A stretch of DNA of 64,000 nt from Duganella sp. sic0402 (GCF_019219065.1 NZ_JAHUWK010000002.1:186001-250000), one strand, 5' to 3'; counted from the first letter of the stretch, positions 9,230-18,228 are shown. Notes: generated from the letters alone by a model not told the origin. Numbers and translations: made by a program.

Positions 9230-11341
9230 ATGACCACGACACATCAATTATTTTTGGCGATAAGCGCGCTTTCCTCGCTCTCCCTGGCCCACGCGGACGA
9301 TGCCGCCACCACTGATCCCGCACCGCAAGTGGTGGAAATCGCCGGCCAGCGCGCCGACGGCGCCGGCTATGCCGCCCGCAACACGGCCAGCACCAAGTCC
9401 GAGCTGTCTTTGCTGGAAACCCCGCAATCGATCAGCGTGCTGACCCGCGACCTGCTGGACGCACGCGCCGTCACCACGCTCAACGAAGCGCTGCAAACCA
9501 GTGCCGGCGTCACCTCCGGCAACTGGGGGCGCCGTGGCTGGGACGATTTCATCATCCGCGGCCAGCGCGCTTCGGAATCGCTGTACATCGACAGCCTGAA
9601 GCGCGGCCAGAATCAGTGGGTAGGCCAGGACGTATTCGGTGCCGAGCGCATCGAAATCCTCAAAGGCCCTGCTTCGATCAACTTCGGCATGGTACAGCCG
9701 GGTGGTCTGGTGAATATGGTCAGCAAGCGCCCGCGCGCCGACGCCTTCGCCGAAATCGGCGCTACTTACGGCAGCAAGGACTTCAAGCAGCTGGACTTCG
9801 ATCTCGGCCGCCCATTGTCGGATAACGGCAAGACCGCAGTGCGCATCAACGGCATGTGGTCGGACCAGGACGATCCGCTGGATTACGTCTACTTCAAGAA
9901 GCGCTACATCGCGCCATCGCTATCGCTCGACCTGGGGCCGGATACCGACTTCACCCTCCTGTCCTCCTACGCCGAACGCGAATACCTGCGCAGCCAGGGC
10001 GCTCCGCTGAAAGGCACACTGCTGCCCAACAAGAATGGCGCCTTCAACCGCGGCCAATTCACCGGCGAACCAGGCTTCGGTCCGTACAACTCGCGCCAGG
10101 CCGCCATTGGCTACAGCCTGACACACCGCTTCGGCAACGGCTGGAAATTGGCGCAGAACTTCCGCTTCCAGCAATTCGACATGGACGGCCGCTTCGTCTC
10201 GCTGGGCGCATTGGCGGCGGATGAAGCCACGCAGGCGCGCAGCGGTTCGATCCAGGACGTGCAAGGCGTCAACCGTGCCCTGGATACGTACGTGGAACGC
10301 GCCTTCGACCTGGGCGGCCAACGCCACACCGTCATGGCTGGTCTCGACCTGAACGGCGACCAGGTACGCAACGGCGCAACCAGTTGCCGCATCCCGTCGC
10401 TGAACCTGTACGCGCCGGTGTACTACCAGCCTTACACCTGCAACACCACGCGTAACAGCCAGAACACCACCACGGTCAGCTATGCCGCTCTCTACCTGCG
10501 CGACCAGATCGCACTCAATGAGCAGCTCAACCTGAGCCTGTCGGCACGCCACGACCGCAGCAAGAACAAGCTGTACAACGAGCTGACCAACCGTACCACC
10601 GAGCAGCGCAACAACGCCACCACCGGCAGCGCCGCGCTGCTGTATCGCCTGACGCCGCATGTCTCACCCTACATCAGCTACGCCAGTTCCTTCCTGCCGG
10701 TCAGCGGCGCCGATTTCTTCGGCGCGCAGTTCAAGCCGGAAGAAGGCAAGCAGGCCGAAATCGGCGCCAAGTTCGAATACGACAACGGCCGCATCACCGG
10801 CGCCGTCGCCCTGTATGACCTGAAGCGCAAAAACGTCACCACCGCCGATCCGGACCCGGCCCACATCGCCATCCTGCCCAGTGCGCAAGTGCAAACCGGC
10901 GAGGAGCGTACCAAGGGCTTCGAGGCCGAGCTGAACGCTGACCTGCGCAACGGCTGGGACCTGCAGGCCGCCCTGTCGCTGATCAATGGCCGGGTCACCG
11001 AAGACAACGCGGGCAACCTCGGCAAGCGCCTGCTGAACGTGCCGCGCCAGAGCGCCAGCCTGTCAAGCCGCTATCGCTTCCGTGGCGGCGCCCTGCATGG
11101 CCTGAGCGCCGGCGCCGGCGTCCGCTACGAAGCGCAAAAGACCGGGCCGGCCGTGTCGTACACGGTGCCGGGCTATACCGCTGTTGATGCCAACCTCGGC
11201 TACGACGCCGGCCGCTACCGCGTCACGCTGACCGTCAAGAACCTGTTCGACCGCGACTACTACGCAGGCGTGCTCAGTAACAACGTGCTGCCGCTCGGCG
11301 ATCCACGCACGGTGATGCTGCGCGTCGTCACCAGTTTCTAA
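9230..11341 (+). CDS. TonB-dependent siderophore receptor
   Basis: Outer-membrane ferric-siderophore receptor of about 703 residues. A short signal peptide (about residues 1-22, ending AHA) is followed by a TonB box-like region and a plug domain. The plug has ETPQSISVLTRDLL, LNEALQTSAGV, DDFIIRGQ and ERIEILKGPASINFG-QPGGLVNMVSKRP, typical of the FhuE/FoxA/FpvA-like group. The rest is a 22-strand barrel ending in the outer-membrane terminal Phe (RVVTSF). A Cys pair around residues 387-404 could form a loop disulfide. I placed the start at 9230 because upstream codons encode no signal sequence and overlap the Fur box. The Fur box supports an iron-uptake role. The cognate siderophore is unknown. 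Confidence 0.92.
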   Translation: MTTTHQLFLAISALSSLSLAHADDAATTDPAPQVVEIAGQRADGAGYAARNTASTKSELSLLETPQSISVLTRDLLDARAVTTLNEALQTSAGVTSGNWGRRGWDDFIIRGQRASESLYIDSLKRGQNQWVGQDVFGAERIEILKGPASINFGMVQPGGLVNMVSKRPRADAFAEIGATYGSKDFKQLDFDLGRPLSDNGKTAVRINGMWSDQDDPLDYVYFKKRYIAPSLSLDLGPDTDFTLLSSYAEREYLRSQGAPLKGTLLPNKNGAFNRGQFTGEPGFGPYNSRQAAIGYSLTHRFGNGWKLAQNFRFQQFDMDGRFVSLGALAADEATQARSGSIQDVQGVNRALDTYVERAFDLGGQRHTVMAGLDLNGDQVRNGATSCRIPSLNLYAPVYYQPYTCNTTRNSQNTTTVSYAALYLRDQIALNEQLNLSLSARHDRSKNKLYNELTNRTTEQRNNATTGSAALLYRLTPHVSPYISYASSFLPVSGADFFGAQFKPEEGKQAEIGAKFEYDNGRITGAVALYDLKRKNVTTADPDPAHIAILPSAQVQTGEERTKGFEAELNADLRNGWDLQAALSLINGRVTEDNAGNLGKRLLNVPRQSASLSSRYRFRGGALHGLSAGAGVRYEAQKTGPAVSYTVPGYTAVDANLGYDAGRYRVTLTVKNLFDRDYYAGVLSNNVLPLGDPRTVMLRVVTSF

Positions 11342-11369
11342 GGTGCAGGGATCGCGTTAGAATCAGGGC

Positions 11370-11594
11370 ATGAATGCTGAAAAACTCACCCTGCTGCTCA
11401 CGCGTGAAATGCCCTATGGTAAGTACAAAGGCCGTAAAATCGCCGACCTGCCCGGCCATTATCTGGGCTGGTTCGCGCGTGAAGGTTTTCCGTCCGGCGA
11501 ACTGGGCGGGCTGATCGCGCTGATGTACGAACTCGACCACAACAACCTGCGCATGCTGCTCGATCCGCTACGGCAGAGCATGCGTCAAGCGTGA
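11370..11594 (+). CDS. DUF3820 family small protein
   Basis: A 74-residue cytoplasmic protein. The segment MPYGKYKGRKIADLPGHYLGWFAREGFP is the core of the DUF3820 family, annotated in some databases as a putative quorum-sensing-regulated virulence factor. The family is related to an exonuclease-associated fold, and its biochemical role is unsettled. It lies 28 bases after the TonB receptor gene and 58 before the metalloprotease gene, all on the same strand. The start has only a weak purine stretch upstream. Confidence 0.85.
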   Translation: MNAEKLTLLLTREMPYGKYKGRKIADLPGHYLGWFAREGFPSGELGGLIALMYELDHNNLRMLLDPLRQSMRQA

Positions 11595-11652
11595 CATCCC
11601 GGCCATGCAAATCCGTGTATAAATACGTTATTGCATTGTTTAGGAGAACGTA

Positions 11653-12681
11653 ATGGCTGAGCATCCGCATGGCTGTACTTGCTTCATTATTCCGCCCAAG
11701 ATGTTGCGCAAGCTGGCGGAGCAAACATCCGACGCCAGCGAGCGCCATTGCCTGCTGGATGCGGCGGAAATGTCCGCCCACCTGCGCGGCCAGCGTTCGA
11801 TCGCGCCGGTGGTGATGGGCATCGCCGCCAGCGCCACCGGAGAAAAACGCCGCACCGTCTACGATGCCCAGACCAAGTCCACGCTGCCCGGCAAGCTGGT
11901 GCGCGGCGAGGACAGCAAGCCTTCCACCGATATCGCCGTCAACCAGGCTTACGACGGCGCCGGCGCGACCTACGATTTCTTCCGCGAAATCCTGAAACGC
12001 AATTCCATCGATGGCAAAGGCATGCGCCTCGATTCCACCGTCCACTACCAGAAAAAATTCAACAACGCCTTCTGGAACGGCCAGCAAATGGTCTACGGCG
12101 ATGGCGACGGCAAGCTATTCCTCGGCTTCACTGGCGCGCTGGATGTGATCGCCCACGAGCTGACCCACGGCGTCACGCAATTCGCCGTGCCGGGCGGACT
12201 GGTGTATGAGGACCAGAGCGGCGCATTGAACGAATCGCTGTCCGATGTGTTCGGCAGCGTGGTCAAGCAATGGACGCTGAAGCAGAACGTCGAACAGGCC
12301 GACTGGCTGATCGGCGCAGGTATCATGGCGCCCAGCGTCGGCAAGGCGCTGCGCTCGATGGCCGATCCGGGCAACCAGGCGCTGACCTGGTCCGGCGACG
12401 ACCAGCCCAAGCATATGTCCGGCTATATCGAGGACGGCGACGTGCACACCAACTCCGGCATCCCGAATCACGCTTTCTACGCGGCCGCCCTGGCGCTCAA
12501 GGGCAACTCCTGGGAAAAGGCCGCGCCGATCTGGTACAAGGCGATGGCGCTGCTGACACCCAACGCCAGCTTCGCCGACATGGCCAAGGCGACTACCGAG
12601 TCAGCCACACTGCTGTATGGCGCAGACTCGGCCGAACAGCACGCCGTGCAAGCGGCGTGGAAAGTGGTCGGCGTGGCCTGA
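11653..12681 (+). CDS. Protealysin-like M4 metalloprotease
   Basis: Zinc endopeptidase of 342 residues. There is no signal peptide. The N-terminus carries the short protealysin-type propeptide with its Pro-Pro motif (CFIIPPKMLRKLAEQ), not the long FTP-PepSY propeptide of secreted thermolysins. The catalytic HELTH is at residues 168-172, the third zinc ligand in NESLSDVFG (E194) and the transition-state His in DVHTNSGIPNHAF. Length and architecture match Serratia protealysin. A good ribosome-binding site (AGGAG) lies seven bases upstream. Nine bases after its stop begins an emfourin-like inhibitor gene, the known protealysin operon arrangement. Without a Sec signal it should act inside the cell or leave by a non-classical route. 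Confidence 0.93.
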   Translation: MAEHPHGCTCFIIPPKMLRKLAEQTSDASERHCLLDAAEMSAHLRGQRSIAPVVMGIAASATGEKRRTVYDAQTKSTLPGKLVRGEDSKPSTDIAVNQAYDGAGATYDFFREILKRNSIDGKGMRLDSTVHYQKKFNNAFWNGQQMVYGDGDGKLFLGFTGALDVIAHELTHGVTQFAVPGGLVYEDQSGALNESLSDVFGSVVKQWTLKQNVEQADWLIGAGIMAPSVGKALRSMADPGNQALTWSGDDQPKHMSGYIEDGDVHTNSGIPNHAFYAAALALKGNSWEKAAPIWYKAMALLTPNASFADMAKATTESATLLYGADSAEQHAVQAAWKVVGVA

Positions 12682-12690
12682 GGAAAGCAT

Positions 12691-12996
12691 ATGCGCTTGA
12701 TCTTAAAATGCACCGGCGGCTTTGCCGGACCCGCAGGTGCGCAAACCCGCACCGTCGACCTGGCGCAGCTGCCGCAGGAACAGGCCAGCCAGCTGCGCCA
12801 GCTGCTCAGCGCCAGCGACTTCTTCGCGCTGCCGCCCAAGCTGGTCAAGAGCGCGCCGCAGTCATGGGACTTCCGCTACGACCTGGAGGTGGACGATGGC
12901 GGCCAGGCGCATTGCGTCAGCTATCACCTGGAACAGGCCTCGCCCCCGCTGAAGGAGCTGACCGAAAAACTCAATGACGAAGTCGACCCGGACTAG
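12691..12996 (+). CDS. Emfourin-like protealysin inhibitor
   Basis: A 101-residue cytoplasmic protein starting MRLILKCTGGFAG, with ASDFFALPP and DDGGQAHCVSYHLEQ in the middle. Its size, position directly downstream of the M4 protease (9 bases, GAGGAAA ribosome-binding site) and sequence pattern fit emfourin (M4in), a protein inhibitor described from Serratia proteamaculans. Its expected job is to block the protealysin-like enzyme inside the producing cell. The family assignment is from memory of the emfourin pattern plus context. Its stop codon overlaps the stop of the convergent glutaredoxin-like gene in a shared CTAG. Confidence 0.8.
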   Translation: MRLILKCTGGFAGPAGAQTRTVDLAQLPQEQASQLRQLLSASDFFALPPKLVKSAPQSWDFRYDLEVDDGGQAHCVSYHLEQASPPLKELTEKLNDEVDPD

Positions 12997-13358
12997 CCCA
13001 GCATGCGCGCCAGCTCGCCGCCGGCGATCAGCTTTTGCAGATCATTGGCGCCGCCGATCAGCGTGCCCTTGACGAATACCAGCGGGAACGTCGACCAGCC
13101 GCTCCATAGCTTCAGCGCCAGCCGTGGCCGCCATTGCGAGAAATAATTACCGTAGCTGAGATAGAGATATGGCGTGCCATTGCGGTCCAGCAGCTTGCGC
13201 GCCTTGGCCGGGAAAGGATTCAGGCCCATGCCGACCACCACCACAGGATGAGCGGCAATCGCCGCCTCCACCTCCGCCACCAGGTCGCGGTGGTAATTGC
13301 TGATCTGCGCCAGGGCGGCGGGATGGATGCGGGACTGGTCCAGGATGTTACGGCTCAT
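12993..13358 (-). CDS. Glutaredoxin-fold protein lacking the redox cysteines
   Basis: A 121-residue protein. Residues 38-118 follow the glutaredoxin pattern: a beta strand PVVVVGMG, an active-site loop, a helix AKARKLLDRNG, a cis-Pro loop WSTFPLVFVKG and the glutathione-site motif GTLIGGANDLQKL. Where a glutaredoxin has CPYC or CGFS, this protein reads NPFP, and it has no cysteine anywhere. It cannot act as a thiol oxidoreductase. A glutathione-binding or protein-binding role is possible. It is convergent with the emfourin-like gene. Confidence 0.75.
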   Translation of the reverse strand: MSRNILDQSRIHPAALAQISNYHRDLVAEVEAAIAAHPVVVVGMGLNPFPAKARKLLDRNGTPYLYLSYGNYFSQWRPRLALKLWSGWSTFPLVFVKGTLIGGANDLQKLIAGGELARMLG

Positions 13359-13365
13359 TATTGCC

Positions 13366-13938
13366 TTATAAATTGAGTTTGGAAATCTTCGTGCCTTCCA
13401 GATTCAGGTTGGCCATCAGGCCGGCATTGGTCAGCACGAAGCCCTGAATCGGATTGTTGGCGGTGGCGGTGTCGATTTCGCCGTTGGCGCCGACCTTGAT
13501 CAGCGCCACCGAACCATCGACGCCGGCGGTCCAGCCTTTGCCGTTGCGGAATTTGTCCAGCGCCTCGCGGCTCATGAACAGCAGCACCACCGCCTTCGAC
13601 TGCGCGCCGGCCTGGAAGCCGACCGACAGCGAAGCGACGCTGTAGTAATCCGCCACCTGGCCGCCGGTGCGCAACACGCCCTTGCCGTACTCGCCGCCGA
13701 CCACCAGGCCAGCCGCGACCACATTCGGGAACACCAGCACGCCGTTGGCCTTGCGCACCAGCTCGCGCGAGCCCGGTACTTCTTTATACAGGCGCTCCAG
13801 CGTGCTGTAGGCGCCCTGTTCGATTTCCGTCTTGACGGCGGCCGCGCTTGGTTTGGCTTCGCCGGTGGTGGTGGTGCAGCCGCTCAGCGCCAGGCCGGCG
13901 CACGCCAGTGTCATTGCTGCAAAAATACGTTTTAGCAT
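13366..13938 (-). CDS. SYLF/YSC84-domain lipoprotein
   Basis: About 190 residues. The N-terminus MLKRIFAAMTLACAGLALSGC is a lipoprotein signal with the lipobox LSGC, giving a mature lipid-anchored Cys. The rest is a SYLF (Ysc84) domain: ANGVLVFPNVVAAGLVVGGEYGKGVL, YYSVASLSVGFQAGAQSKAVVLLFM and GWTAGVDGSVALIKVGANG. Eukaryotic members bind lipids; bacterial ones are periplasmic or outer-membrane lipoproteins of poorly known function, and a BPSL1445-like family exists in Burkholderiales. I placed the start at 13938, preceded by GGAGACTTCC. It lies just downstream of the cysteine-less glutaredoxin-like gene's upstream side, on the same strand. Confidence 0.88.
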   Translation of the reverse strand: MLKRIFAAMTLACAGLALSGCTTTTGEAKPSAAAVKTEIEQGAYSTLERLYKEVPGSRELVRKANGVLVFPNVVAAGLVVGGEYGKGVLRTGGQVADYYSVASLSVGFQAGAQSKAVVLLFMSREALDKFRNGKGWTAGVDGSVALIKVGANGEIDTATANNPIQGFVLTNAGLMANLNLEGTKISKLNL

Positions 13939-14019
13939 GGAAGTCTCCGTAGGTGGTTGAAAACAGACCATTCTGTTCACCTGTAACATAGCACGCCATG
14001 CTCTTGCGTAGCACACTGC

Positions 14020-16188
14020 TCAGCGGTTGGGAAAGGCCAGCCGTTTGCCTTCGCGCAACATACCTGCAAATTCTTCCGCCGGCACCGGTTGGCTGAACAG
14101 ATAGCCCTGCAACTGGTCGCAGCCCAGCTCGCGCAGGAAGCTCATCTGCTCGGCGGTTTCCACGCCTTCGGCCACGATTTCCTGGCGCAGCTGCTGCGCC
14201 ATGGTGACGATGGCGCGCGCGATGGCGCAGTCGTTCTCCTCGTAAGGCAGGCCGATGACAAAGGAGCGGTCGATCTTCAGCGTGCTGATCGGGAACTTCT
14301 TCAGGTAAGCCAGGCTGGAATAGCCGGTGCCGAAGTCATCCAGCGCCAGCGCCATGCCCATCGCCACCAGCTCGTTCATGATGGCGATGATTTTATCGGT
14401 GCCGCGCACCAGCAGGCTTTCGGTAATTTCCAGGTTGATCTGCTCCGGCTGCACCTGGTGCTTCTGCAATACCGCCGCGATGCGCTTCGGCAGCTCGCTG
14501 TCGAACTGGCGCGCCGACAGGTTGACGGCGATCGGCGGCATGCTTAGATTGGCCCCACGCCATTCGCTGACCTGGCGGCACGCTTCCTCCAGCACCCAGG
14601 CGCCAAGGTCGTGGATCAGGCCCGTCTCCTCCGCTACCGGGATGAACACACCGGGCGACACCATGCCGCGCAGCGGATGCCGCCAGCGCAGCAGCGCTTC
14701 CGCGCCGACAATGCGGCCGCTGCGCAAGCTGACCTTGGGCTGGTAGTACAGTTGCAGCTCGTGGTTTTGCAGCGCCTGGCGCAATTCGCTTTCGATGCGC
14801 AAATGCTCCTTGGCGCGCTGGTTCATCTCTTCGCTGTAGAACAGGAAGTTGGATTCAAGGCTTTGCGCTGCACGCGCCACCGCCACGTCGGCATAGCGTA
14901 TCAGGGTCGGCACATCGGCGCCATCCTCGTTGTAGACCGTGATGCCGACATGCGCGCCCACCTGCAGACTGTGTGCGGCGATCATGATCGGCGAGGTGAG
15001 CGCGGCCAGCAGCTTCTCGGCGACGATGCCGGCATGCTCGCGCTTTTCCACATGCAGCAGCGCGACGGCGAAACGGTAGCCATCCAGCCGCGCCAGCACA
15101 TCGCCCTCGCGCAGCGTGGCGCGGAACAAACGGCCGATCTCGCACAGCAGTTCGTTGCCGATCTCGTGGCCCAGCGTGTCGCTGATCGCGCCGATGCGGC
15201 TGATCTCCACCACCAGCAAGGCGCCATGCTCGCCAGAGCGTTTGGTTTCGGTCAGCGCCTGTCCCACCAGCGTGGTCAGCAGGCACAGATTCGGCAGGCC
15301 GGTCAGCGGATCGTAATTGGCCATGCGCTGCATGCGCGCCTCGGCGTCCTTGTGCACGCTGATGTCGGAGAACAGCGAGAAAGTATGGCTGATCTTGCCG
15401 CTCTGGTCGCGCACCGCGCTGATGGTCACCGACTGCGGGAACAGCTCGCCATTCTTGCGCTTGCCGACAATCTCGCCGCGCCACGGCCCGCCGCCCTGCA
15501 TGGCGGTGCGCACCTTGGCGCGGAACTCGGCGTCATGCACGCCGGAGCGCAGCAGGTCGGGCGTCTTGCCGATCGATTCGGCCGGGGTGTAGCCGGTGAT
15601 GCGGGTGAACGAGGAATTGATCGAGACGATGCGTTCATGCGCATCGGTGACCAGCACGCCCTGCTCGCTGTCCTCGATGATGCGCGCGTGCAGATTGATC
15701 TTATCCTGGTCCGACAAGGCCTGCTGCGCCTCCGACACGCGCACCAGCATGCCGGACGGATCGCCGCCCTCGTCGAGACGCAGATTGATGTCCAGGTGCA
15801 CCCAGATGATGTCGCCACTCTTCTTGCGGCGCCGCACCTCGGTGCGCGCGGCCGCTTCACCGGGGCTGTGGTCGAAGAACAGCTCGGCGATATTGCCATC
15901 GTCATCGTCTTCGGCATACAGGAACAGCACATGCTGGCCGATCACCTCGGCGGCGGCGTAGCCGAACATGGCTTGCGCGCCAGCGCTCCAGCCAGTGACA
16001 TAGCCGGTCAGGTCGAGTTCAAGGGTGGCGCCGGGATCCGGCATGGCCGGCATGTCGGCCGGCTTGATCGCCGAGCGCGCCAGTTGCAGCACCGCGTCGA
16101 GCTCCGCCAGTGTTTGCGCCAGCGCCTCGCCCTGCTGGCCGCGCGCCTGCCGGCTCAGCTCAAGGCAACGCTCGATCGCGTTAACCAT
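14020..16188 (-). CDS. PAS-PAS-GGDEF(degenerate)-EAL c-di-GMP phosphodiesterase
   Basis: About 722 residues. After an N-terminal helix come two PAS domains (about 50-165 and 165-285, with SEQGVLVTDAHERIVSIN and ITGYTPAESIGKTPDLLRSG). A GGDEF domain follows (about 300-450), then EAL (about 455-710). The GGDEF signature reads LDGYRF, so diguanylate cyclase activity is unlikely. The EAL domain is intact: AEALLRWRHP, LEITESLLV, LDDFGTGYSSL, LKIDRSFV, AEGVETAEQ and GCDQLQGY. It should hydrolyse c-di-GMP under PAS control. The start at 16188 overlaps the last eight bases of the upstream HDOD gene, so the two are co-translated; an in-frame start at 16218 would overlap more. Confidence 0.92.
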   Translation of the reverse strand: MVNAIERCLELSRQARGQQGEALAQTLAELDAVLQLARSAIKPADMPAMPDPGATLELDLTGYVTGWSAGAQAMFGYAAAEVIGQHVLFLYAEDDDDGNIAELFFDHSPGEAAARTEVRRRKKSGDIIWVHLDINLRLDEGGDPSGMLVRVSEAQQALSDQDKINLHARIIEDSEQGVLVTDAHERIVSINSSFTRITGYTPAESIGKTPDLLRSGVHDAEFRAKVRTAMQGGGPWRGEIVGKRKNGELFPQSVTISAVRDQSGKISHTFSLFSDISVHKDAEARMQRMANYDPLTGLPNLCLLTTLVGQALTETKRSGEHGALLVVEISRIGAISDTLGHEIGNELLCEIGRLFRATLREGDVLARLDGYRFAVALLHVEKREHAGIVAEKLLAALTSPIMIAAHSLQVGAHVGITVYNEDGADVPTLIRYADVAVARAAQSLESNFLFYSEEMNQRAKEHLRIESELRQALQNHELQLYYQPKVSLRSGRIVGAEALLRWRHPLRGMVSPGVFIPVAEETGLIHDLGAWVLEEACRQVSEWRGANLSMPPIAVNLSARQFDSELPKRIAAVLQKHQVQPEQINLEITESLLVRGTDKIIAIMNELVAMGMALALDDFGTGYSSLAYLKKFPISTLKIDRSFVIGLPYEENDCAIARAIVTMAQQLRQEIVAEGVETAEQMSFLRELGCDQLQGYLFSQPVPAEEFAGMLREGKRLAFPNR

Positions 16189-17167
16189 GGGCGCTGCCGG
16201 CCTTGCCGGCGCTGACATCCTGCATCCACAGGTAAGCGTCGGCGATGATGCGGTTGAAGCTGGCGCTATCGATTTGCAGCGCCGCCAGGCAGCCGCTCAG
16301 CGCGGCATAATCCTCGCGCTCGGCCGATTCCACCACGCACAGCAGCTGGCCCAGCTCGCCCTCATGCGACAGCAAGGCTTGCTGCACTGATTCGCTGATG
16401 GTCAGTGGCTTCAGCACCTCCTCCAGCGACATGCCGAACAACACGCCCAGCAGCGAGAACATGCCGGCCATAAAGGCCTGCTCCTGATGCGGCTTGTCGG
16501 CGCCAATGGCCTTGGCCAGCAATTCCATCGAACGCGCCCGCACCGCCACGCGCGACAGCAGCATGGCGGAACGCTGGTCGCCTTCGCGCGACGAGAACAG
16601 CATCAGGTTCAGCCAGCGGCGCAGTTGCGAACGGCCAAGTATCAGAATGGCTTGCGAAAAACTGGTGACGCGGCGGCCGCTGCCCATGCCCAGCGAATTC
16701 ACCAGCCGCAGCAGATGATAAGACAGCGTCGGGTCCTTGCGCAGCAGCGCTTCGATGGCGTGGGTGTCGGCATCAGCAGACACCAGCTGCACCAGTTGCA
16801 GCGCCAGTGTACGCGACGCGGCTTGCGCGCCGACCGGCTTGGGCGGCGCGGCCAGGAACCAGTCGCCTTCGATCCAGCTGACGCCGGATGGCAGCTCTTT
16901 CGGCAGCACATCGTCTGCGCGTTGCAGCTTATCGGCCGGCAGCGGCTTCCAGCCGGCTTGCTGCAAAGCTTTGTTGAGGCTCTCGTCGGCGCCGCCGCGA
17001 TAAAAGCAGTGCATGCTGCCGCTGGCCAGTTCTTCAAGTACTTTCATTGGCGCCTCGCCTGCGTCGGCCAGCAGGTGCGCGGCGTCCAGCAACAGCGCTG
17101 CCGGACTACCGTTACGGTCAGCCAGAGGATGCAAAAACACAGGCGGCGTGGCAGTCAATGCGGTCAT
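16181..17167 (-). CDS. HDOD-domain signalling protein
   Basis: About 328 residues. The N-terminal half (about 1-130) resembles the degenerate EAL-like part of YuxH/CdgJ-type proteins. The C-terminal half carries an HDOD domain: LLRKDPTLSYHLLRLVNS, the central VTSFSQAILILGRSQLRRWL and HQEQAFMAGMFSLLGVLFG. HDOD proteins are non-catalytic regulators in motility and c-di-GMP or two-component signalling. The start at 17167 (MTALTATPP) is preferred over 17194. It overlaps the start of the EAL phosphodiesterase gene by eight bases, which argues that the two proteins work together. Confidence 0.85.
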   Translation of the reverse strand: MTALTATPPVFLHPLADRNGSPAALLLDAAHLLADAGEAPMKVLEELASGSMHCFYRGGADESLNKALQQAGWKPLPADKLQRADDVLPKELPSGVSWIEGDWFLAAPPKPVGAQAASRTLALQLVQLVSADADTHAIEALLRKDPTLSYHLLRLVNSLGMGSGRRVTSFSQAILILGRSQLRRWLNLMLFSSREGDQRSAMLLSRVAVRARSMELLAKAIGADKPHQEQAFMAGMFSLLGVLFGMSLEEVLKPLTISESVQQALLSHEGELGQLLCVVESAEREDYAALSGCLAALQIDSASFNRIIADAYLWMQDVSAGKAGSAHG

Positions 17168-17217
17168 GGAAATGTTCCAGCACAAGGCGTTCAATGATCC
17201 TGCTATGTTGCACGAAA

Positions 17218-18156
17218 CTATTGGCCTTGGTCAACATTATGATGGGGCAGTTGACTGATCAGCCGCTCAAAAAGCCCCGGTTGTCGCATGCGGTCTATCC
17301 ACCAGTTCAGCGCCGCGCCGTTTTCGCCGCTGCGCCAGGCCAGGTAAAAAGTCTCGGCAGGCTTGGGTTCGTCCACTTCCTTTTCCACCAGCAAACCGGC
17401 TGCAATCGCCGCGCGGGCGCAGGGTTCAGGCAAAAAGCCAAAGCCCATGCCGGCCACCTGGTACTGGAATTTGGTCTTCATATCGGGCACGGTCAGCGTG
17501 TCCTGTCCCAGCAGCAGCCCTACCGTGCGCGGCGCCATCTGGCGCGCCGAATCGGCCACGCTGACGGCACGGTAATGTTGCAAATGCGTGCGGCTAAGCT
17601 TGTCCTGGACAGCTGCCAGCGGATGCGATGGCGCCACTGCGAACACAAAGTTCAGCTTGCCCAGTGGCTCGGACACATAGCCGCCGCCCGCCGGGCCGTC
17701 GCCAGCGGCGCCAACCAGGATATCGGCACGGCGCTGCAACAGCGCTTCCCAGGTGCCGGACAAGGCTTCCTGCACGATGCGCAGCCGGGTCTGCTTGGCC
17801 ACCTCGTAGAACGCCGGCACGTCGTCATGGAACAAACAGGCCGAAAACATCGAATCCATGCCGACCGCCAGCTCCGTCTCCCAGCCGGACGCCACACGGC
17901 GCACGCGGTGCTCCAGGTCCTGCGCCGCCTTCAGCAGGTAGCGCCCCTCTTTCAGCAGTTCGGCGCCGGCGGCGGTCAGCTCGACGCGCGGGCCGTTGCG
18001 TTCGAACACCTGCACGCCGAGGTCATCCTCCAGCTTGCTGACGGTGTAGGAAATTGTCGATGGCACGCGGTGCAATTCCTTGCCGGCGGCAGAGAAGGAA
18101 CCGCGCCGGTCGATGGCGTCCACGATTTGCAGGGCTTCCAGGCTTAATCTGAGCAT
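17218..18156 (-). CDS. LysR-family transcriptional regulator (divergent from pirin gene)
   Basis: About 312 residues. The N-terminal helix-turn-helix has LEALQIVDAIDRRGSFSAAG and VPSTISYTVSKLEDDLG, followed by the linker helix and a periplasmic-binding-like effector domain. The start at 18156 (MLRLSLEALQ) fits the family; longer versions would add a polar, low-quality leader. It is divergent from the pirin gene. The gap holds an inverted repeat at 18204-18228 that suits a LysR operator. A LysR gene divergent from a pirin gene is a recurrent arrangement in proteobacteria, as I recall it. The effector is unknown. Confidence 0.9.
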   Translation of the reverse strand: MLRLSLEALQIVDAIDRRGSFSAAGKELHRVPSTISYTVSKLEDDLGVQVFERNGPRVELTAAGAELLKEGRYLLKAAQDLEHRVRRVASGWETELAVGMDSMFSACLFHDDVPAFYEVAKQTRLRIVQEALSGTWEALLQRRADILVGAAGDGPAGGGYVSEPLGKLNFVFAVAPSHPLAAVQDKLSRTHLQHYRAVSVADSARQMAPRTVGLLLGQDTLTVPDMKTKFQYQVAGMGFGFLPEPCARAAIAAGLLVEKEVDEPKPAETFYLAWRSGENGAALNWWIDRMRQPGLFERLISQLPHHNVDQGQ

Positions 18157-18203
18157 TCGATTTTTTCGATAGTACGACGGTAATTTTTCCGTTTTTTTAT
18201 TTG

Positions 18204-18228
18204 GAATCAGGGGTCTACAATGTGATTC
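18204..18228. promoter_or_regulatory. Candidate LysR operator between lysR and pirin genes
   Basis: GAATCA (18204-18209) and TGATTC (18223-18228) form a perfect 6-bp inverted repeat separated by 13 bases. It lies 48 bases upstream of the regulator start and 85 upstream of the pirin start. The spacing and dyad suit a LysR-type recognition site. Confidence 0.5.

Noticed and set aside
14611..16215. 534-codon plus-strand frame
   Set aside because: Antisense to the PAS-GGDEF-EAL gene, whose motifs are unambiguous.
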